Positions 7,100 through 17,157 are shown, numbered from the stretch's first letter. The stretch: DNA of 64,000 bases from an uncultured Bacilli bacterium (GCA_934096265.1 CAKOLI010000002.1:24648-88647), one strand, 5' to 3'. The notes: generated by a model from the letters alone, not told the origin. Numbers and translations: made by a program.

Positions 7100-9271
7100 C
7101 TACATCCTAACAGGAGAATTATCTATCTCTAACCTAACCTTATTATTAGACTTATAAATATCATCTAAACACTTAAGAGTCCTATATAACTTATCCTCAT
7201 TCTTATACTTAACTATACACTGAAAATGATATATATTATTAACCTTAAACGTATTTGCAATAGAGGGCCCTAACACAATATAATCATCCCCTAAAGTACT
7301 CTTAAGATAATTACCCACCTTATTAGCTTCCTTCATACACATATCATAATCCTTACTAAGTATCCTAATCAAAGACAAATAATAATAAGGAGGATACTTA
7401 AGCTTCTTACGAATATTCATCTCATAATTAAAAAATCCATAATAATCATGCTCCTTAGCATACATAATACTATAATGATCCTTATTATAAGTCTGAATAA
7501 CAACACTCCCCTCCTTATCACTCCTACCTGCTCTACCAGATACTTGTGTAAGAAGTTCAAAAGTATACTCACTACTCCTAAAATCAGGAACATTCAAAGA
7601 ACTATCCGCGTTAATTACCCCAACTAAAGTAACATTAGGAAAATCAAGTCCCTTAGCAATCATCTGAGTACCTACTAAAACATCATACTTATAATCCATA
7701 AAATCCTTAATAATCTTATTATGTGACTTCTTATTAGAAGTAGTATCCAAATCCATTCTAACTACCCTAGCTCCAAATAACTTTCTAACCTCTTCCTCTA
7801 ACTTCTCTGTCCCAATACCATAATCCCTAAAATCCTTACAATGACACTTAGGACAACTATCATATACCTTAAGTGCATACGAGCAATAATGGCACCTTAA
7901 CATATCACTACTCTTATGATACGTAAGACTAATATCACAATTAGGACACATAACTGTATACCCACAATTTTTACAAGTAACCATCGAAGAATAACCCCTT
8001 CTATTTAAAAGAAGTAATACCTGCTCTTTTTTATTTAACCTATCTATTATCTCACTTTTTAAAGTATCCCCTATATAAGAAGCACTATGCTCTTTCTTTA
8101 AATCAACAATCTTTATAACAGGCATCTTCTTACTATTAGCCCTATTCTTCAAAGTAAGTAACTTATATACCCCCTTCTTAGCCCTTGCAAAAGACTCCAA
8201 ACTAGGAGTAGCACTACCTAATACCAAAGGACAATTATGATACTTACACCTAAACAAAGCAACATCCCTAGTATGATACCTAGGATTATTATCCTGCTTA
8301 TAACTAGTAACCTGCTCCTCATCTATAATAATTACCCCTATATTATCAAAAGGAGAAAATACCGCACTCCTAGCCCCTACAACTATCTTAACATCCCCAT
8401 TCTTAATCTTCCTATACTCATCATACCTCTCTGCATCACTCATTCCACTATGCATAACTGCTACATCACTCTTAAACCTATTCCTAAACCTACTAACTAT
8501 CTGAGGAGTCAAACTAATCTCAGGGACCAACATAATAGCATTCTTACCCATCTTAATAACACTATCTATAATATTAATATAAACCTCAGTCTTCCCACTA
8601 CCAGTAACCCCATATAACAAATAAGTATTATTAGTATTAATATTACTAACTACAGCATCTACAGCCTCCCTCTGCTGCTTATTAAGAGTAATATTCTCAC
8701 TCTTAACAATAGACTCATCATTATACCTATATACCTCCTTCTCAACCACCCTAACCAAATCTCTCTTAACCAAAGCCCTAATCACACTACTATTACCACC
8801 ATCTACCTTAATACATCCATTATCTATAATATAACTAAGTACCTCTCTTTGCTTATCGTACTTACAAACATCTAAATACCTATAAACATCATCTATATCA
8901 TTCAAATAAGCATACTTATCCATCTTAACACTCATATTAGTCTTATAAGAAGCCTTCAAAGCCTTAGGCAACATAACCTGATAAGCACTAATCATCGAAC
9001 ACATAGTCTTAGACACAATATATTTACCAAGCTCTAGCATCTCAGAAGACAAAACAACATCCTTATCCTTAACATCAAGTATATCCTTAACCATATCCCC
9101 ATCATAAGAAGAAAATATATCTACAACAAACCCCTCTAAATACCTATTATTAAAAGGAACACTAACCCTTACCCCCACCTTAACTAAAGAAACCAAATTA
9201 GAAGGTACCCTATAAGTAAAACACTTATCTACATTCTTAACACCAATCTCCACTAATACACTAACATACAT
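7100..9271 (-). CDS. priA: Primosomal replication-restart helicase PriA
   Basis: Reloads the replisome at stalled forks. Walker A GVTGSGKTEVY, helicase motif II IIIDEEQVTSYKQ, zinc-binding Cys pairs (CKNCGY, CPNCD, CHYCS, CPKC), QMIAKGLDFPNV and SGRAGR are all present. Length 723 residues from the ATG at 9271, which follows GGAG by 8 nt; an upstream ATG would add 26 unconvincing residues. One oddity: motif II reads DEEQ where PriA usually has DEEH. Confidence 0.95.
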   Translation of the reverse strand: MYVSVLVEIGVKNVDKCFTYRVPSNLVSLVKVGVRVSVPFNNRYLEGFVVDIFSSYDGDMVKDILDVKDKDVVLSSEMLELGKYIVSKTMCSMISAYQVMLPKALKASYKTNMSVKMDKYAYLNDIDDVYRYLDVCKYDKQREVLSYIIDNGCIKVDGGNSSVIRALVKRDLVRVVEKEVYRYNDESIVKSENITLNKQQREAVDAVVSNINTNNTYLLYGVTGSGKTEVYINIIDSVIKMGKNAIMLVPEISLTPQIVSRFRNRFKSDVAVMHSGMSDAERYDEYRKIKNGDVKIVVGARSAVFSPFDNIGVIIIDEEQVTSYKQDNNPRYHTRDVALFRCKYHNCPLVLGSATPSLESFARAKKGVYKLLTLKNRANSKKMPVIKIVDLKKEHSASYIGDTLKSEIIDRLNKKEQVLLLLNRRGYSSMVTCKNCGYTVMCPNCDISLTYHKSSDMLRCHYCSYALKVYDSCPKCHCKDFRDYGIGTEKLEEEVRKLFGARVVRMDLDTTSNKKSHNKIIKDFMDYKYDVLVGTQMIAKGLDFPNVTLVGVINADSSLNVPDFRSSEYTFELLTQVSGRAGRSDKEGSVVIQTYNKDHYSIMYAKEHDYYGFFNYEMNIRKKLKYPPYYYLSLIRILSKDYDMCMKEANKVGNYLKSTLGDDYIVLGPSIANTFKVNNIYHFQCIVKYKNEDKLYRTLKCLDDIYKSNNKVRLEIDNSPVRM

Positions 9272-9382
9272 AACACCATCTCCAGTACCATACATATCAA
9301 AATAATAACAAATATAAACCCAAAAGTCAAACAAAAAGAACATAGACATATCATTATATATCTACATTCTAAATCACATATC

Positions 9383-10732
9383 CTACTCACTAGTAGTTAT
9401 AGTTACTGTTCTTCCATCAGAGGTTGTTACTGTACCACTTACAAAGGCAGTACCTGAAGTGCCTGTTATTGCTAAGTTCCAGTCTAATGACTTACTACCT
9501 AGATTATATATTGTAGTTAAGTTAGGATTAGAGGATGAATTGGAATAAAATGCACTAACACCTAAGCTACTTAATTTAGAGTTTTTGCCTATATATACAG
9601 TTGTTAAATTGTTGCCAGTAAATGCATCACTTTCTATTGAAGTTACACTATTAGGAATGGTTATACTTGTTAAATTGTTATCATAAAAAGCAGAACCTCC
9701 TATTATGGTTACACTGTTTGGAATAACTACGTTTGTTAGACTGTTACGATCTAGATTATCACCATCATAAAAGGCATTGTTTTCTATTGTTGTCATGGTA
9801 TATTTTGAAGAAGACTGAGTATTATTAACTACCTTTACCATGCCAGAAGCTGTAAAGCTATAATAGTTCGGCTTGTCTAACTCACTTTGATATTGGTCTA
9901 TTAACGTTTGTAGAGTTATGCCATTAGCACTACCCCCATTACATACTGTTTCCGCGGATGTAGCATTACCAAGGGTTGCTGTTAGAAAGAACTTACAATT
10001 ATTAATAGCCTTAGCAGAAGGATTTTCAACCAATGCATATGTTCTAGTAGTTTTTGTAATTTCAGAAGGAATAACTAAATCAGTTATTTGTTCATAACCC
10101 ATTTCATTATCTTTAAAACAATAATACTTTGCTAGAGTTGCGGTCATATTACTTTCATTTGTTGTAATGTTAAAACAATAGTCAGGTGTTGCATATGCTT
10201 GTTGGCCTGCTTCTAGTTTAAGTTTGAAGTTAAATTCTTTACCTCCCATGGCAAGAGGGTTACTGTAGTTTTCTCCATCTATCCAAATATATAATGTATA
10301 GCTAGTTGATGTAGTTGTTATCATTGTTTGAGTAAGCAATACATCACTTCCTACTGTAGCATTGCTAAAGTTACCACTGGCAATAGATGTATCTTCTTTA
10401 TATAAATTCCATCTAAATGATACATCTTTTAGGTTATCATCTAGTTTTATTATATCTAGTGATATTTTAGTATATATATCTATATTAGATGTAGTTACTA
10501 GGCTAAATTTATGTATTACATTATCAGTATTAGTCATCGAGGCTGTAGGATATAGCTTTTTATTTAGAACATTAGCATTTCCTGTATAAGTAATATCTAG
10601 TCCTTCTACATTAAATGTTACATCTGTATTAATACTACTTCTCCAAGTAAACCACGCAGTAGTTACTCCCATTATTAGCATAGTAATAGTTATTACCCCT
10701 ATTATTAAGTATACTCTTTTATTATTATCCAT
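9383..10732 (-). CDS. Surface protein C, anchor + BspA-like leucine-rich repeats
   Basis: 449 residues. The first ~180 match the anchor and TasA-like domain of A, B and F, but the rest is different: repeats of the form NNLTSITIPNSVTSIESDAF / NVVIPNSVTIIGGSAFYD are typical of BspA-type LRR_5 proteins, which bind host or bacterial surfaces. So the family swaps C-terminal modules behind a common secretion module. Its leader has no G tract, so the leader ORF is permanently in frame. No LPxTG or other wall anchor is visible. Confidence 0.9.
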   Translation of the reverse strand: MDNNKRVYLIIGVITITMLIMGVTTAWFTWRSSINTDVTFNVEGLDITYTGNANVLNKKLYPTASMTNTDNVIHKFSLVTTSNIDIYTKISLDIIKLDDNLKDVSFRWNLYKEDTSIASGNFSNATVGSDVLLTQTMITTTSTSYTLYIWIDGENYSNPLAMGGKEFNFKLKLEAGQQAYATPDYCFNITTNESNMTATLAKYYCFKDNEMGYEQITDLVIPSEITKTTRTYALVENPSAKAINNCKFFLTATLGNATSAETVCNGGSANGITLQTLIDQYQSELDKPNYYSFTASGMVKVVNNTQSSSKYTMTTIENNAFYDGDNLDRNSLTNVVIPNSVTIIGGSAFYDNNLTSITIPNSVTSIESDAFTGNNLTTVYIGKNSKLSSLGVSAFYSNSSSNPNLTTIYNLGSKSLDWNLAITGTSGTAFVSGTVTTSDGRTVTITTSE

Positions 10733-10828
10733 ATATTTCTTACTCCCTTTCTATCATTAAAATTATCATATCATATTATAATTTAAAAATGTGTAGAATT
10801 AACTAATAAGATACTACTAATTAAATAT

Positions 10829-10883
10829 AAAAAAATCTATATCAAAAATACAAGCCAAAAAGCTATATTTTTAATATAGATTT
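10829..10883 (-). terminator. Leader hairpin C, terminator-like
   Basis: Outer stem AAATCTATAT/ATATAGATTT is a perfect 10 bp and runs into seven T; the inner stem is short (AGC/GCT). The small ORF stops within the 5' arm. Confidence 0.7.
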
Positions 10884-11005
10884 ATATATTTTTTTATATA
10901 TTTTTGATAGTTAAAATGAGGTTTAAGTCCTTTATTAATAAGGCTTTGTAATTGTCCTCTTAGTAAAATAAGGGTTTTAGGACATTTTTGGTTAACTTTA
11001 CTCAT
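10871..11005 (-). CDS. Leader small ORF C, full-length frame (44 aa)
   Basis: AGGAG precedes the ATG; the peptide starts MSKVNQKCPKTLILL, continues RGQLQSLINKGLKPHFNYQ and ends in Lys/Tyr-rich sequence. It stops at TAA 10871-10873, inside the hairpin. Because the same downstream frame is preserved in F and is still readable in A and B after removing one G, this is the likely ancestral reading frame. It is basic and lacks a signal peptide. No family is recognised. Confidence 0.65.
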   Translation of the reverse strand: MSKVNQKCPKTLILLRGQLQSLINKGLKPHFNYQKYIKKYINLY

Positions 11006-11092
11006 CACTATCAACTCCTAAAATCTTATGAATTTTTATCATAAAATTTGTAAATTTTTTCTAAGTTTTAAATTCACTTATTTTATGAGCTA

Positions 11093-11121
11093 ATCATAAC
11101 ATAAAATTAATTATTAGTAAA
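11093..11121 (-). promoter_or_regulatory. Leader promoter C (extended -10)
   Basis: TTTACT (11116-11121), 17-nt spacer, TG-T-TATGAT (TATGAT at 11093-11098). Confidence 0.7.
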
Positions 11122-11147
11122 TATATTTTATAAATATTTTTACTAAA

Positions 11148-12299
11148 TTAATGAGATAACACCATATACATAGTAAATATAATAAATATTAATAGTAAAA
11201 TAATTCCATTAATTCTATCTCTCTTACTATCCTTATCAGGAACACCCACTATCATAGAAGTAAGTACCCCTCCTATTAAACCACCTATATGTGCAGCATT
11301 ATCTACTCCACTTAAACAAAAACCAACTATTAAATTAGTAATTATTAAAGGAATAATCTGACTTTTTAATACATTACCTAAATATATACGATAATGATAT
11401 CCAAAATATAATAAAGCCCCCATTAAACCAAATATAGCCCCACTAGCGCCACAAGATACAGTATTATGTGAAAACACTAAAGAAAACATAGAACCAGTAA
11501 TTGCACTTATTATATATATAGGAATATACTTTACCTTACCAAAGAAACTCTCTACTTGACTACCTATTATATATAAAGTATACATATTTACAAGTAAATG
11601 AATTATCCCAATATGTAGAAAAGCACAAGTTAATAACCTATAATACTCATGATATGAAATAGTAATACTATCTACATTAGCCCCAAATCTAATTAAAGTA
11701 TAAACATCATATGGGCCATTACCTAAAACATACATAAGTATAAATACTAAAATACATATACCTATAATACCATAGGTAAATATAGGCTTCTTCATAGAAA
11801 ATATCTTATCTAACTTCTTAGCTTTATTAGAATTAGTAACATTTATCTCATTAGTAATCCTAGCAAATAAATCTAATCCTTTCTCTTCATGCTTAGTCTT
11901 ATCTATAATATCTGGAAATACCTCCATAACATGATATTTCTTTAAATCACTCATCTTATGTAAAGATACATCCTCATACTTATCATCATCTGCTAAATTA
12001 ACATCATCTCCAATATCTAAATATATACTAAGCACCTTCATATTCCTAGATAAAGTCTTCGCCTTAAGCTTCTTAATAACCTGCTTAACCCTAAACTTAT
12101 CAAAAGATAACTGTTCATCATTATGAATATAATGCATAACAATACGTACAACCTTATAAGGATTATCTAAATTCTCTAACCATATCTCATCTGTAATACC
12201 ATGAAGAACAATCGGATTATAATCACTCTCCGTAACAAAATAATGAATTAACTTCATAGTCATAACATCCATCTTATTAATTACAAATTCACCATTCAT
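11148..12299 (-). CDS. Rhomboid-family intramembrane serine protease (GluP-like)
   Basis: 383 residues: a soluble N-terminal ~170 residues, then a rhomboid domain with about six to seven membrane segments. Catalytic Ser is in CGASGAIFG and the partner His in AAHIGGLIGG; HIGIIHLLVNMYTLYIIG is the typical second-helix HxxxN region. ATG at 12299 is preceded by GAGGTG at 9 nt; a GTG four codons upstream is less likely. Substrate unknown. Confidence 0.92.
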   Translation of the reverse strand: MNGEFVINKMDVMTMKLIHYFVTESDYNPIVLHGITDEIWLENLDNPYKVVRIVMHYIHNDEQLSFDKFRVKQVIKKLKAKTLSRNMKVLSIYLDIGDDVNLADDDKYEDVSLHKMSDLKKYHVMEVFPDIIDKTKHEEKGLDLFARITNEINVTNSNKAKKLDKIFSMKKPIFTYGIIGICILVFILMYVLGNGPYDVYTLIRFGANVDSITISYHEYYRLLTCAFLHIGIIHLLVNMYTLYIIGSQVESFFGKVKYIPIYIISAITGSMFSLVFSHNTVSCGASGAIFGLMGALLYFGYHYRIYLGNVLKSQIIPLIITNLIVGFCLSGVDNAAHIGGLIGGVLTSMIVGVPDKDSKRDRINGIILLLIFIIFTMYMVLSH

Positions 12300-12359
12300 A
12301 TACACCAACACCTCGCATAATATTATATAATATTTAATAAAATAAATAAAGGAGTAAAC

Positions 12360-12776
12360 ATGAAAAAAATATTTTTACACATATTATATATAATACCATG
12401 GTACATATTTATATATATAATATTTATTCATAATAAACTAACATCCTATAACTCTATTATCTTATCTACATATATTATTCTAAATTTCTTAATAAGTTAT
12501 TCTATCTTAAATACAATAACTAAATCTAACTTATACTACAAACTAGTAGTACTAGCAAACTACATATTAAACCAAACCCTCTTACTAAATATCTTCTACA
12601 TAAAAGATTTCATGCTAACATTCATAAATACCACTAGTATATTTATCTCTTCCCTATACTTATATGAAGCAACATACAACATAAATAAACATTATGCCAC
12701 CTATTTACTACCATTTATAATAATTAGCTTAATATCATTATTCATAAGCCTAATACTAGTCTTTATACATATCTAA
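12360..12776 (+). CDS. Small integral membrane protein, unknown
   Basis: 138 residues, almost entirely hydrophobic, with about four membrane helices separated by short polar loops (NKLTSYN, NTITKSN, YNINKHY). GGAG lies 8 nt upstream of the ATG. It is one of few + strand genes here and its 3' end overlaps the pseudouridine synthase gene by 21 nt in convergent orientation. No family recognised. Confidence 0.7.
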   Translation: MKKIFLHILYIIPWYIFIYIIFIHNKLTSYNSIILSTYIILNFLISYSILNTITKSNLYYKLVVLANYILNQTLLLNIFYIKDFMLTFINTTSIFISSLYLYEATYNINKHYATYLLPFIIISLISLFISLILVFIHI

Positions 12777-13649
12777 TATCTCATAAAACCTCTTAGGAGG
12801 ATCTACCTTAAATTCCATATATTCCCCCTTAGTAGGATGGACAAACCCTAAAGAATATGCATGCAACATTTGCCCAAATTCCCTATCAACAACACTCTTA
12901 GGATTATAAACCCTATCATTAATAATAGGATGATTTATATAACTAAGATGCACCCTAATCTGATGCGTCCTACCAGTCTCAAGCGTACACTCAATATAAG
13001 TAGCATTACTATACCTTTCCAACACCCTAATATGCGTAATAGCATTCTTACTATTAATAGAAGTAACCGCCATCTTCTTCCTATCCTTACTATCCCTACC
13101 TATAGGAGCATCTATAGTCGCAGTATCCTCCTTAATAACCCCACTAACCAAAGCCAAATACTTCCTACTAGCCTTATTCTTCTTAATCTCATCCTGTAAC
13201 ATAAGATGCACCCTATCATTCTTTGCAACCATCAAAAGCCCAGAAGTATCCGCGTCTATCCTATGCACAATACCAGGTCTAAACTCCCCATTAACACCAC
13301 TCAAATTACTTGAATAATTAACAAGCCCATTCGCTAAAGTACCCCTATAATTCCCATTACCAGGATGAACAACCATCCCACTAGGCTTATTGACAATAAG
13401 CAAATCATCATCCTCATACACAATATCAAGCTTAATATCATCCTTCTCTAAAGTATTACTAACAACATCATTAACAGTAACAGAAATAACATCACCTACC
13501 TTAACCAAATAACTACACTTACTAACACAACCATTAACACAAACATCCCCATCACGAACCATCTTCTGAATCCTACTCCTAGACAAATCCATCTTTGAAA
13601 ATAAATAATTATCTAACCTACAATTACCTTCACTTACATTAAATATCAT
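12756..13649 (-). CDS. RluA/RluD-family pseudouridine synthase
   Basis: Converts uridine to pseudouridine in rRNA. Residues ~10-75 are an S4 RNA-binding domain (LSRSRIQKMVRDGDVCVNG), and the catalytic motif HRIDADTSGLLMVAKN carries the essential Asp; GRTHQIRVHL is also diagnostic. 297 residues, normal length. The ATG overlaps the lspA stop (ATGA), which is the usual lspA-rluD/ylyB arrangement in Firmicutes. Confidence 0.93.
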   Translation of the reverse strand: MIFNVSEGNCRLDNYLFSKMDLSRSRIQKMVRDGDVCVNGCVSKCSYLVKVGDVISVTVNDVVSNTLEKDDIKLDIVYEDDDLLIVNKPSGMVVHPGNGNYRGTLANGLVNYSSNLSGVNGEFRPGIVHRIDADTSGLLMVAKNDRVHLMLQDEIKKNKASRKYLALVSGVIKEDTATIDAPIGRDSKDRKKMAVTSINSKNAITHIRVLERYSNATYIECTLETGRTHQIRVHLSYINHPIINDRVYNPKSVVDREFGQMLHAYSLGFVHPTKGEYMEFKVDPPKRFYEILDMYKD

Positions 13650-14101
13650 TTCACTTCACCTCCAAAAACCATCTTAAACAAAAACATTAATCCACCAACA
13701 ACAATAAAACAATCTGCAAAATTAAATATAGGATAATCATAGCCAAATATATTAAAAGATAAAAAATCAACTACATATCCATATATAACCCTATCTATCA
13801 AATTACCAACACTACCCGAAAGTATCAAAGATATATCTACCTTATCAAATATCTTAAACATACACCTATTTTTAATAATATAACTAACTAAAAAACAAAT
13901 AACTACCAAAGCCACTACTATAAATATAACACGCCCTCCTTCTAAAAAAGAAAACGCTGCTCCCGTATTCTTAGCTAAAGTTAAATCAAAAAAACCATCA
14001 ATAACACTAACAGAATGATACTTCCCTAAATACTTCAAAGCAACTATCTTACTTACCTGATCTATTAAAACAAACACCAAAGATAATATCAATATAATCA
14101 T
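13646..14101 (-). CDS. lspA: Lipoprotein signal peptidase (signal peptidase II)
   Basis: Cleaves prolipoprotein signal peptides at the membrane. 151 residues, four hydrophobic segments, and the conserved blocks DQVSKI, NTGAAFSFL, GNLIDRVIYGYVVDFL and FNFADCFIVVG carrying the two catalytic Asp. Starts after GAGGAATTAG. A possible substrate in this window is the lipobox protein at 37789-38268. Confidence 0.96.
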   Translation of the reverse strand: MIILILSLVFVLIDQVSKIVALKYLGKYHSVSVIDGFFDLTLAKNTGAAFSFLEGGRVIFIVVALVVICFLVSYIIKNRCMFKIFDKVDISLILSGSVGNLIDRVIYGYVVDFLSFNIFGYDYPIFNFADCFIVVGGLMFLFKMVFGGEVK

Positions 14102-14111
14102 CTAATTCCTC

Positions 14112-14558
14112 CTAAAAACTACAAGTATTAATATCCTTATTACTAACTAAACAAGACAAATTCATCTTAAAACAATATACATAATCATCATCTACATACA
14201 AATCAAAACTATCTTCATAACAACTTAACCCATTCCTAGGATTAACAACCTTATCAACAATCTTTTTATCTACTAATACAGATACCTTATAACTATTAAC
14301 ACTCTTATAAGCATATACATCCCCAGTACTCTTCTTAACCAAAATATCCTTATTACTCTTATCAAACAAAACAGTACTACCATATAAAGAAATATACGTA
14401 TCAATATTCTTCTTCAGGCTATCTACAAACACTTCCTCATTACGTTCTAAAGAAGCATTATAAACATTAATAATAACACCAGAAGAAATAGCAAGAACAA
14501 CTCCAAGTAACACAACTACCGTAAGTAACTCTATAAGAGTAAAACCTTTCTTATTCAT
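14112..14558 (-). CDS. Type IV pilin-like/prepilin protein (ComGC-like N-terminus)
   Basis: 148 residues with the prepilin signature KKGFTLIELLTVVVLLG, cleaved before Phe by a prepilin peptidase and anchored by the following helix. The rest is a small mixed domain with Cys in the C-terminal half (GLSCYEDS, VYCFKMN, LSCLVS). No pilin assembly genes are nearby, so a role in competence or secretion is only a guess. It precedes lspA by 10 nt and may share its transcript. Confidence 0.8.
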   Translation of the reverse strand: MNKKGFTLIELLTVVVLLGVVLAISSGVIINVYNASLERNEEVFVDSLKKNIDTYISLYGSTVLFDKSNKDILVKKSTGDVYAYKSVNSYKVSVLVDKKIVDKVVNPRNGLSCYEDSFDLYVDDDYVYCFKMNLSCLVSNKDINTCSF

Positions 14559-14596
14559 AACACATTCACCATCTACATTATATCATAAGTATTTAA

Positions 14597-14632
14597 AATA
14601 AAAAAGTAGAAATAACAAAATACTTCTACTTA
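14597..14632 (-). terminator. Terminator of mutS
   Basis: Stem AAGTAGAA/TTTCTACTT followed by a T run in the mutS direction; the mutS stop codon lies within the 5' arm. Confidence 0.75.
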
Positions 14633-17157
14633 ACCTTACTCTTTAAATTATAAAGAATATTAAGAGCCTCCATCGGACTAGTATTCAAAATATCTACATT
14701 CTTAAGTTCTTCTTCCACAAAACTATCATGTTCCATATAATCAAGAGGCAAAGAAGTCTGTACCTTAACCTCACGCTTACCAGAAGAAGCCTCATAAACA
14801 GCAAGAATCTCATTAGCCCTATTGATAACCTTCTTAGGCAAATTAGCTAACTTAGCAACATTAATACCATAACTCTTATCTACCGCTCCATCCATAACCT
14901 TATGTAAAAACACTATATCTCCATTCTCTTCACTAGCACTAACATGCTTATTCTTCAAATTACTAAGCGTATTAGATAAATCCGTAAGTTCATGATAATG
15001 AGTAGAAAACAACGTCTTACAACCAATATTATCATGAATATACTCTAATATCGCCTGAGCAAGACTCATCCCATCATAAGTAGCAGTCCCCCTCCCAAGT
15101 TCATCAAACAAAATCAAACTATTAGAAGTAGCATTAGCAATAGCATTAGAAGCCTCCAACATTTCAACCATAAAAGTAGACTCCCCACTAACCAAATCAT
15201 CACTAGCCCCTATCCTTGTAAATATCTTATCGAAAATAGGCAAAACTGCCTCCTTAGCGGGAACGAAACAACCTATCTGAGCCATAATAATAATAATACC
15301 AAACTGTCTCATATAAGTAGACTTACCCGCCATATTAGGCCCAGTAATAAGCAAAATATTACACTTATCATCCATAACAATATCATTAGGAACATACTCA
15401 TCCTTAGTAACCTTCTCTACCACAGGATGCCTACCATCAATAACATAAACATCATGTGAAGAAGTAAGAACAGGTCTAACATAACCATTCTTCTCACTAA
15501 CCTTAGCAAAAGACTGCATAACATCAATCTCACTAATTATCTTAGAAACACTCTGCAACCTACCAACATAATTCAAACATAACTTCCTAATCTCATCAAA
15601 CAAATAATACTCTAAATTAATAATCTTCTCTTCAGCCCCTAAAACAATATCCTCCTTCTCCTTAAGCAAATTAGTAATATACCTCTCCCCAGTACTAAGA
15701 GTCTGCTTCCTAATATAACCATACTCCTCCTTAATAAGGGGAATATTACTCTTACTAACCTCAATATAATACCCAAATACCTTATTAAAACCTACCTTCA
15801 AATTCTTAATACCAGTTCTCTGTCTCTCAGACACCTCAAACTTACTAATAAAATCCTTTCCCCCATTACGCAAATCCTTAAGCTCATCTAACTCACTATT
15901 ATAACCTTCCTTAATCAAAGACCCCTCTCTCAAAGTAACAGGAGGATTTTCATAAATAGACCTATCAAGCAAATCATACAACTCATAAATTACATCCATA
16001 TCATTACAAAAACCAATATCCTTAAGAATCTTCCCTATACTAGGAAGAACCTTAAGCGAATTCTTTAACTGCAACAAATCCCTACCATTACAATTACCAA
16101 GCGCAATACGCCCACCAAGTCTCTCTAAATCATAAACCTCATATAAATACTCCCTTAACTCATCACACATAATAAACTCATTAAGTAGCTTCTCTACAGT
16201 ATCATATCTCTTATTCAAAGTATCCATATCAAGTAAAGGATTCTCTATAAATTGCCTTAACTTCCTACTACCCATCGCCGTCTTAGTATTATCCAAGAGC
16301 CCTAACAAAGAATAATTCCTCTCCTTTAACCTAAGACTCTCTATAAGCTCCAAATTCCTAATAGTATGAATATCCATCTTCAAATACTCATTACCCTTCT
16401 TATAAATAACTCTCTGTAAATGAGACAAATCCCTCTTAGAATTATTAACTAAATAATAAAGCAAATGCCTAATACCACTAATACACCTAACATCCTTTAT
16501 ACCTTCTAAAATATAATCATAATCTTTACCATCAAAATAACTATCACTAACACTAGTAAAAATCTTATATTGATGCCTAAGCACATCTACCAAAGAAGAA
16601 GTCACCTTGGAATTAACAATAACCTCCTTAAGCCCATTAGCAAGTATCTCACTAAGTATCTTATTATTATCTATATCAAGCAAAGTAGTATATATCTCCC
16701 CAGTAGTAATATCTGCATAAGAAAAAACATATGCATAATCACACTCATACACACTACCAACATAATTATTCTCCTTCTCATTAATATTTCCACTAAGAAC
16801 AGTACCAGAACTAACTATCTCAACAACATCCCTCTTAACAACCCCTTTAGCACTTTTAGGATCCTCCAATTGCTCACATATAGCTACCTTATAACCCTTC
16901 TTAATCAACCTATCAATATACATATCCTTAGCATGATAAGGCACCCCACACATAGGAACCCTCTCATCAAGACCTGCACTCCTACCAGTCAAAGTAAGCT
17001 CTAACTCATGAGAAACAAGCACCGCATCATCAAAAAACATCTCATAGAAATCCCCTAATCTATAAAATATAATAGTATCCTCATACTTATCCTTTAATTC
17101 TAAATAATGCCCCATCATAGGAGACAACTTACTTCTATCTACTTCACTTCTCTTCAT
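14626..17157 (-). CDS. mutS: DNA mismatch repair protein MutS
   Basis: Mismatch-recognition ATPase, 843 residues. The N-terminal mismatch-binding motif appears as YRLGDFYEMF (Phe-x-Glu at ~residues 37-39), then core/lever/clamp, and the ATPase with GPNMAGKSTYMRQ, DELGRGTATYDG and STHYHEL. No mutL is in the window. Relevant context: mismatch repair normally suppresses homopolymer slippage, so mutS status would affect the G tracts in the surface-gene leaders. Confidence 0.97.
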   Translation of the reverse strand: MKRSEVDRSKLSPMMGHYLELKDKYEDTIIFYRLGDFYEMFFDDAVLVSHELELTLTGRSAGLDERVPMCGVPYHAKDMYIDRLIKKGYKVAICEQLEDPKSAKGVVKRDVVEIVSSGTVLSGNINEKENNYVGSVYECDYAYVFSYADITTGEIYTTLLDIDNNKILSEILANGLKEVIVNSKVTSSLVDVLRHQYKIFTSVSDSYFDGKDYDYILEGIKDVRCISGIRHLLYYLVNNSKRDLSHLQRVIYKKGNEYLKMDIHTIRNLELIESLRLKERNYSLLGLLDNTKTAMGSRKLRQFIENPLLDMDTLNKRYDTVEKLLNEFIMCDELREYLYEVYDLERLGGRIALGNCNGRDLLQLKNSLKVLPSIGKILKDIGFCNDMDVIYELYDLLDRSIYENPPVTLREGSLIKEGYNSELDELKDLRNGGKDFISKFEVSERQRTGIKNLKVGFNKVFGYYIEVSKSNIPLIKEEYGYIRKQTLSTGERYITNLLKEKEDIVLGAEEKIINLEYYLFDEIRKLCLNYVGRLQSVSKIISEIDVMQSFAKVSEKNGYVRPVLTSSHDVYVIDGRHPVVEKVTKDEYVPNDIVMDDKCNILLITGPNMAGKSTYMRQFGIIIIMAQIGCFVPAKEAVLPIFDKIFTRIGASDDLVSGESTFMVEMLEASNAIANATSNSLILFDELGRGTATYDGMSLAQAILEYIHDNIGCKTLFSTHYHELTDLSNTLSNLKNKHVSASEENGDIVFLHKVMDGAVDKSYGINVAKLANLPKKVINRANEILAVYEASSGKREVKVQTSLPLDYMEHDSFVEEELKNVDILNTSPMEALNILYNLKSKVK

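Larger units (their letters stand above)
10733..11121 (-). repeat. Family leader, copy C (~390 nt)
   Basis: Third copy of the leader. It keeps promoter, small ORF and hairpin but has AGAGGA where the others carry the G tract, so it shows the reading frame without slippage. It accounts for nearly all of the gap 10733-11147. Confidence 0.9.
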
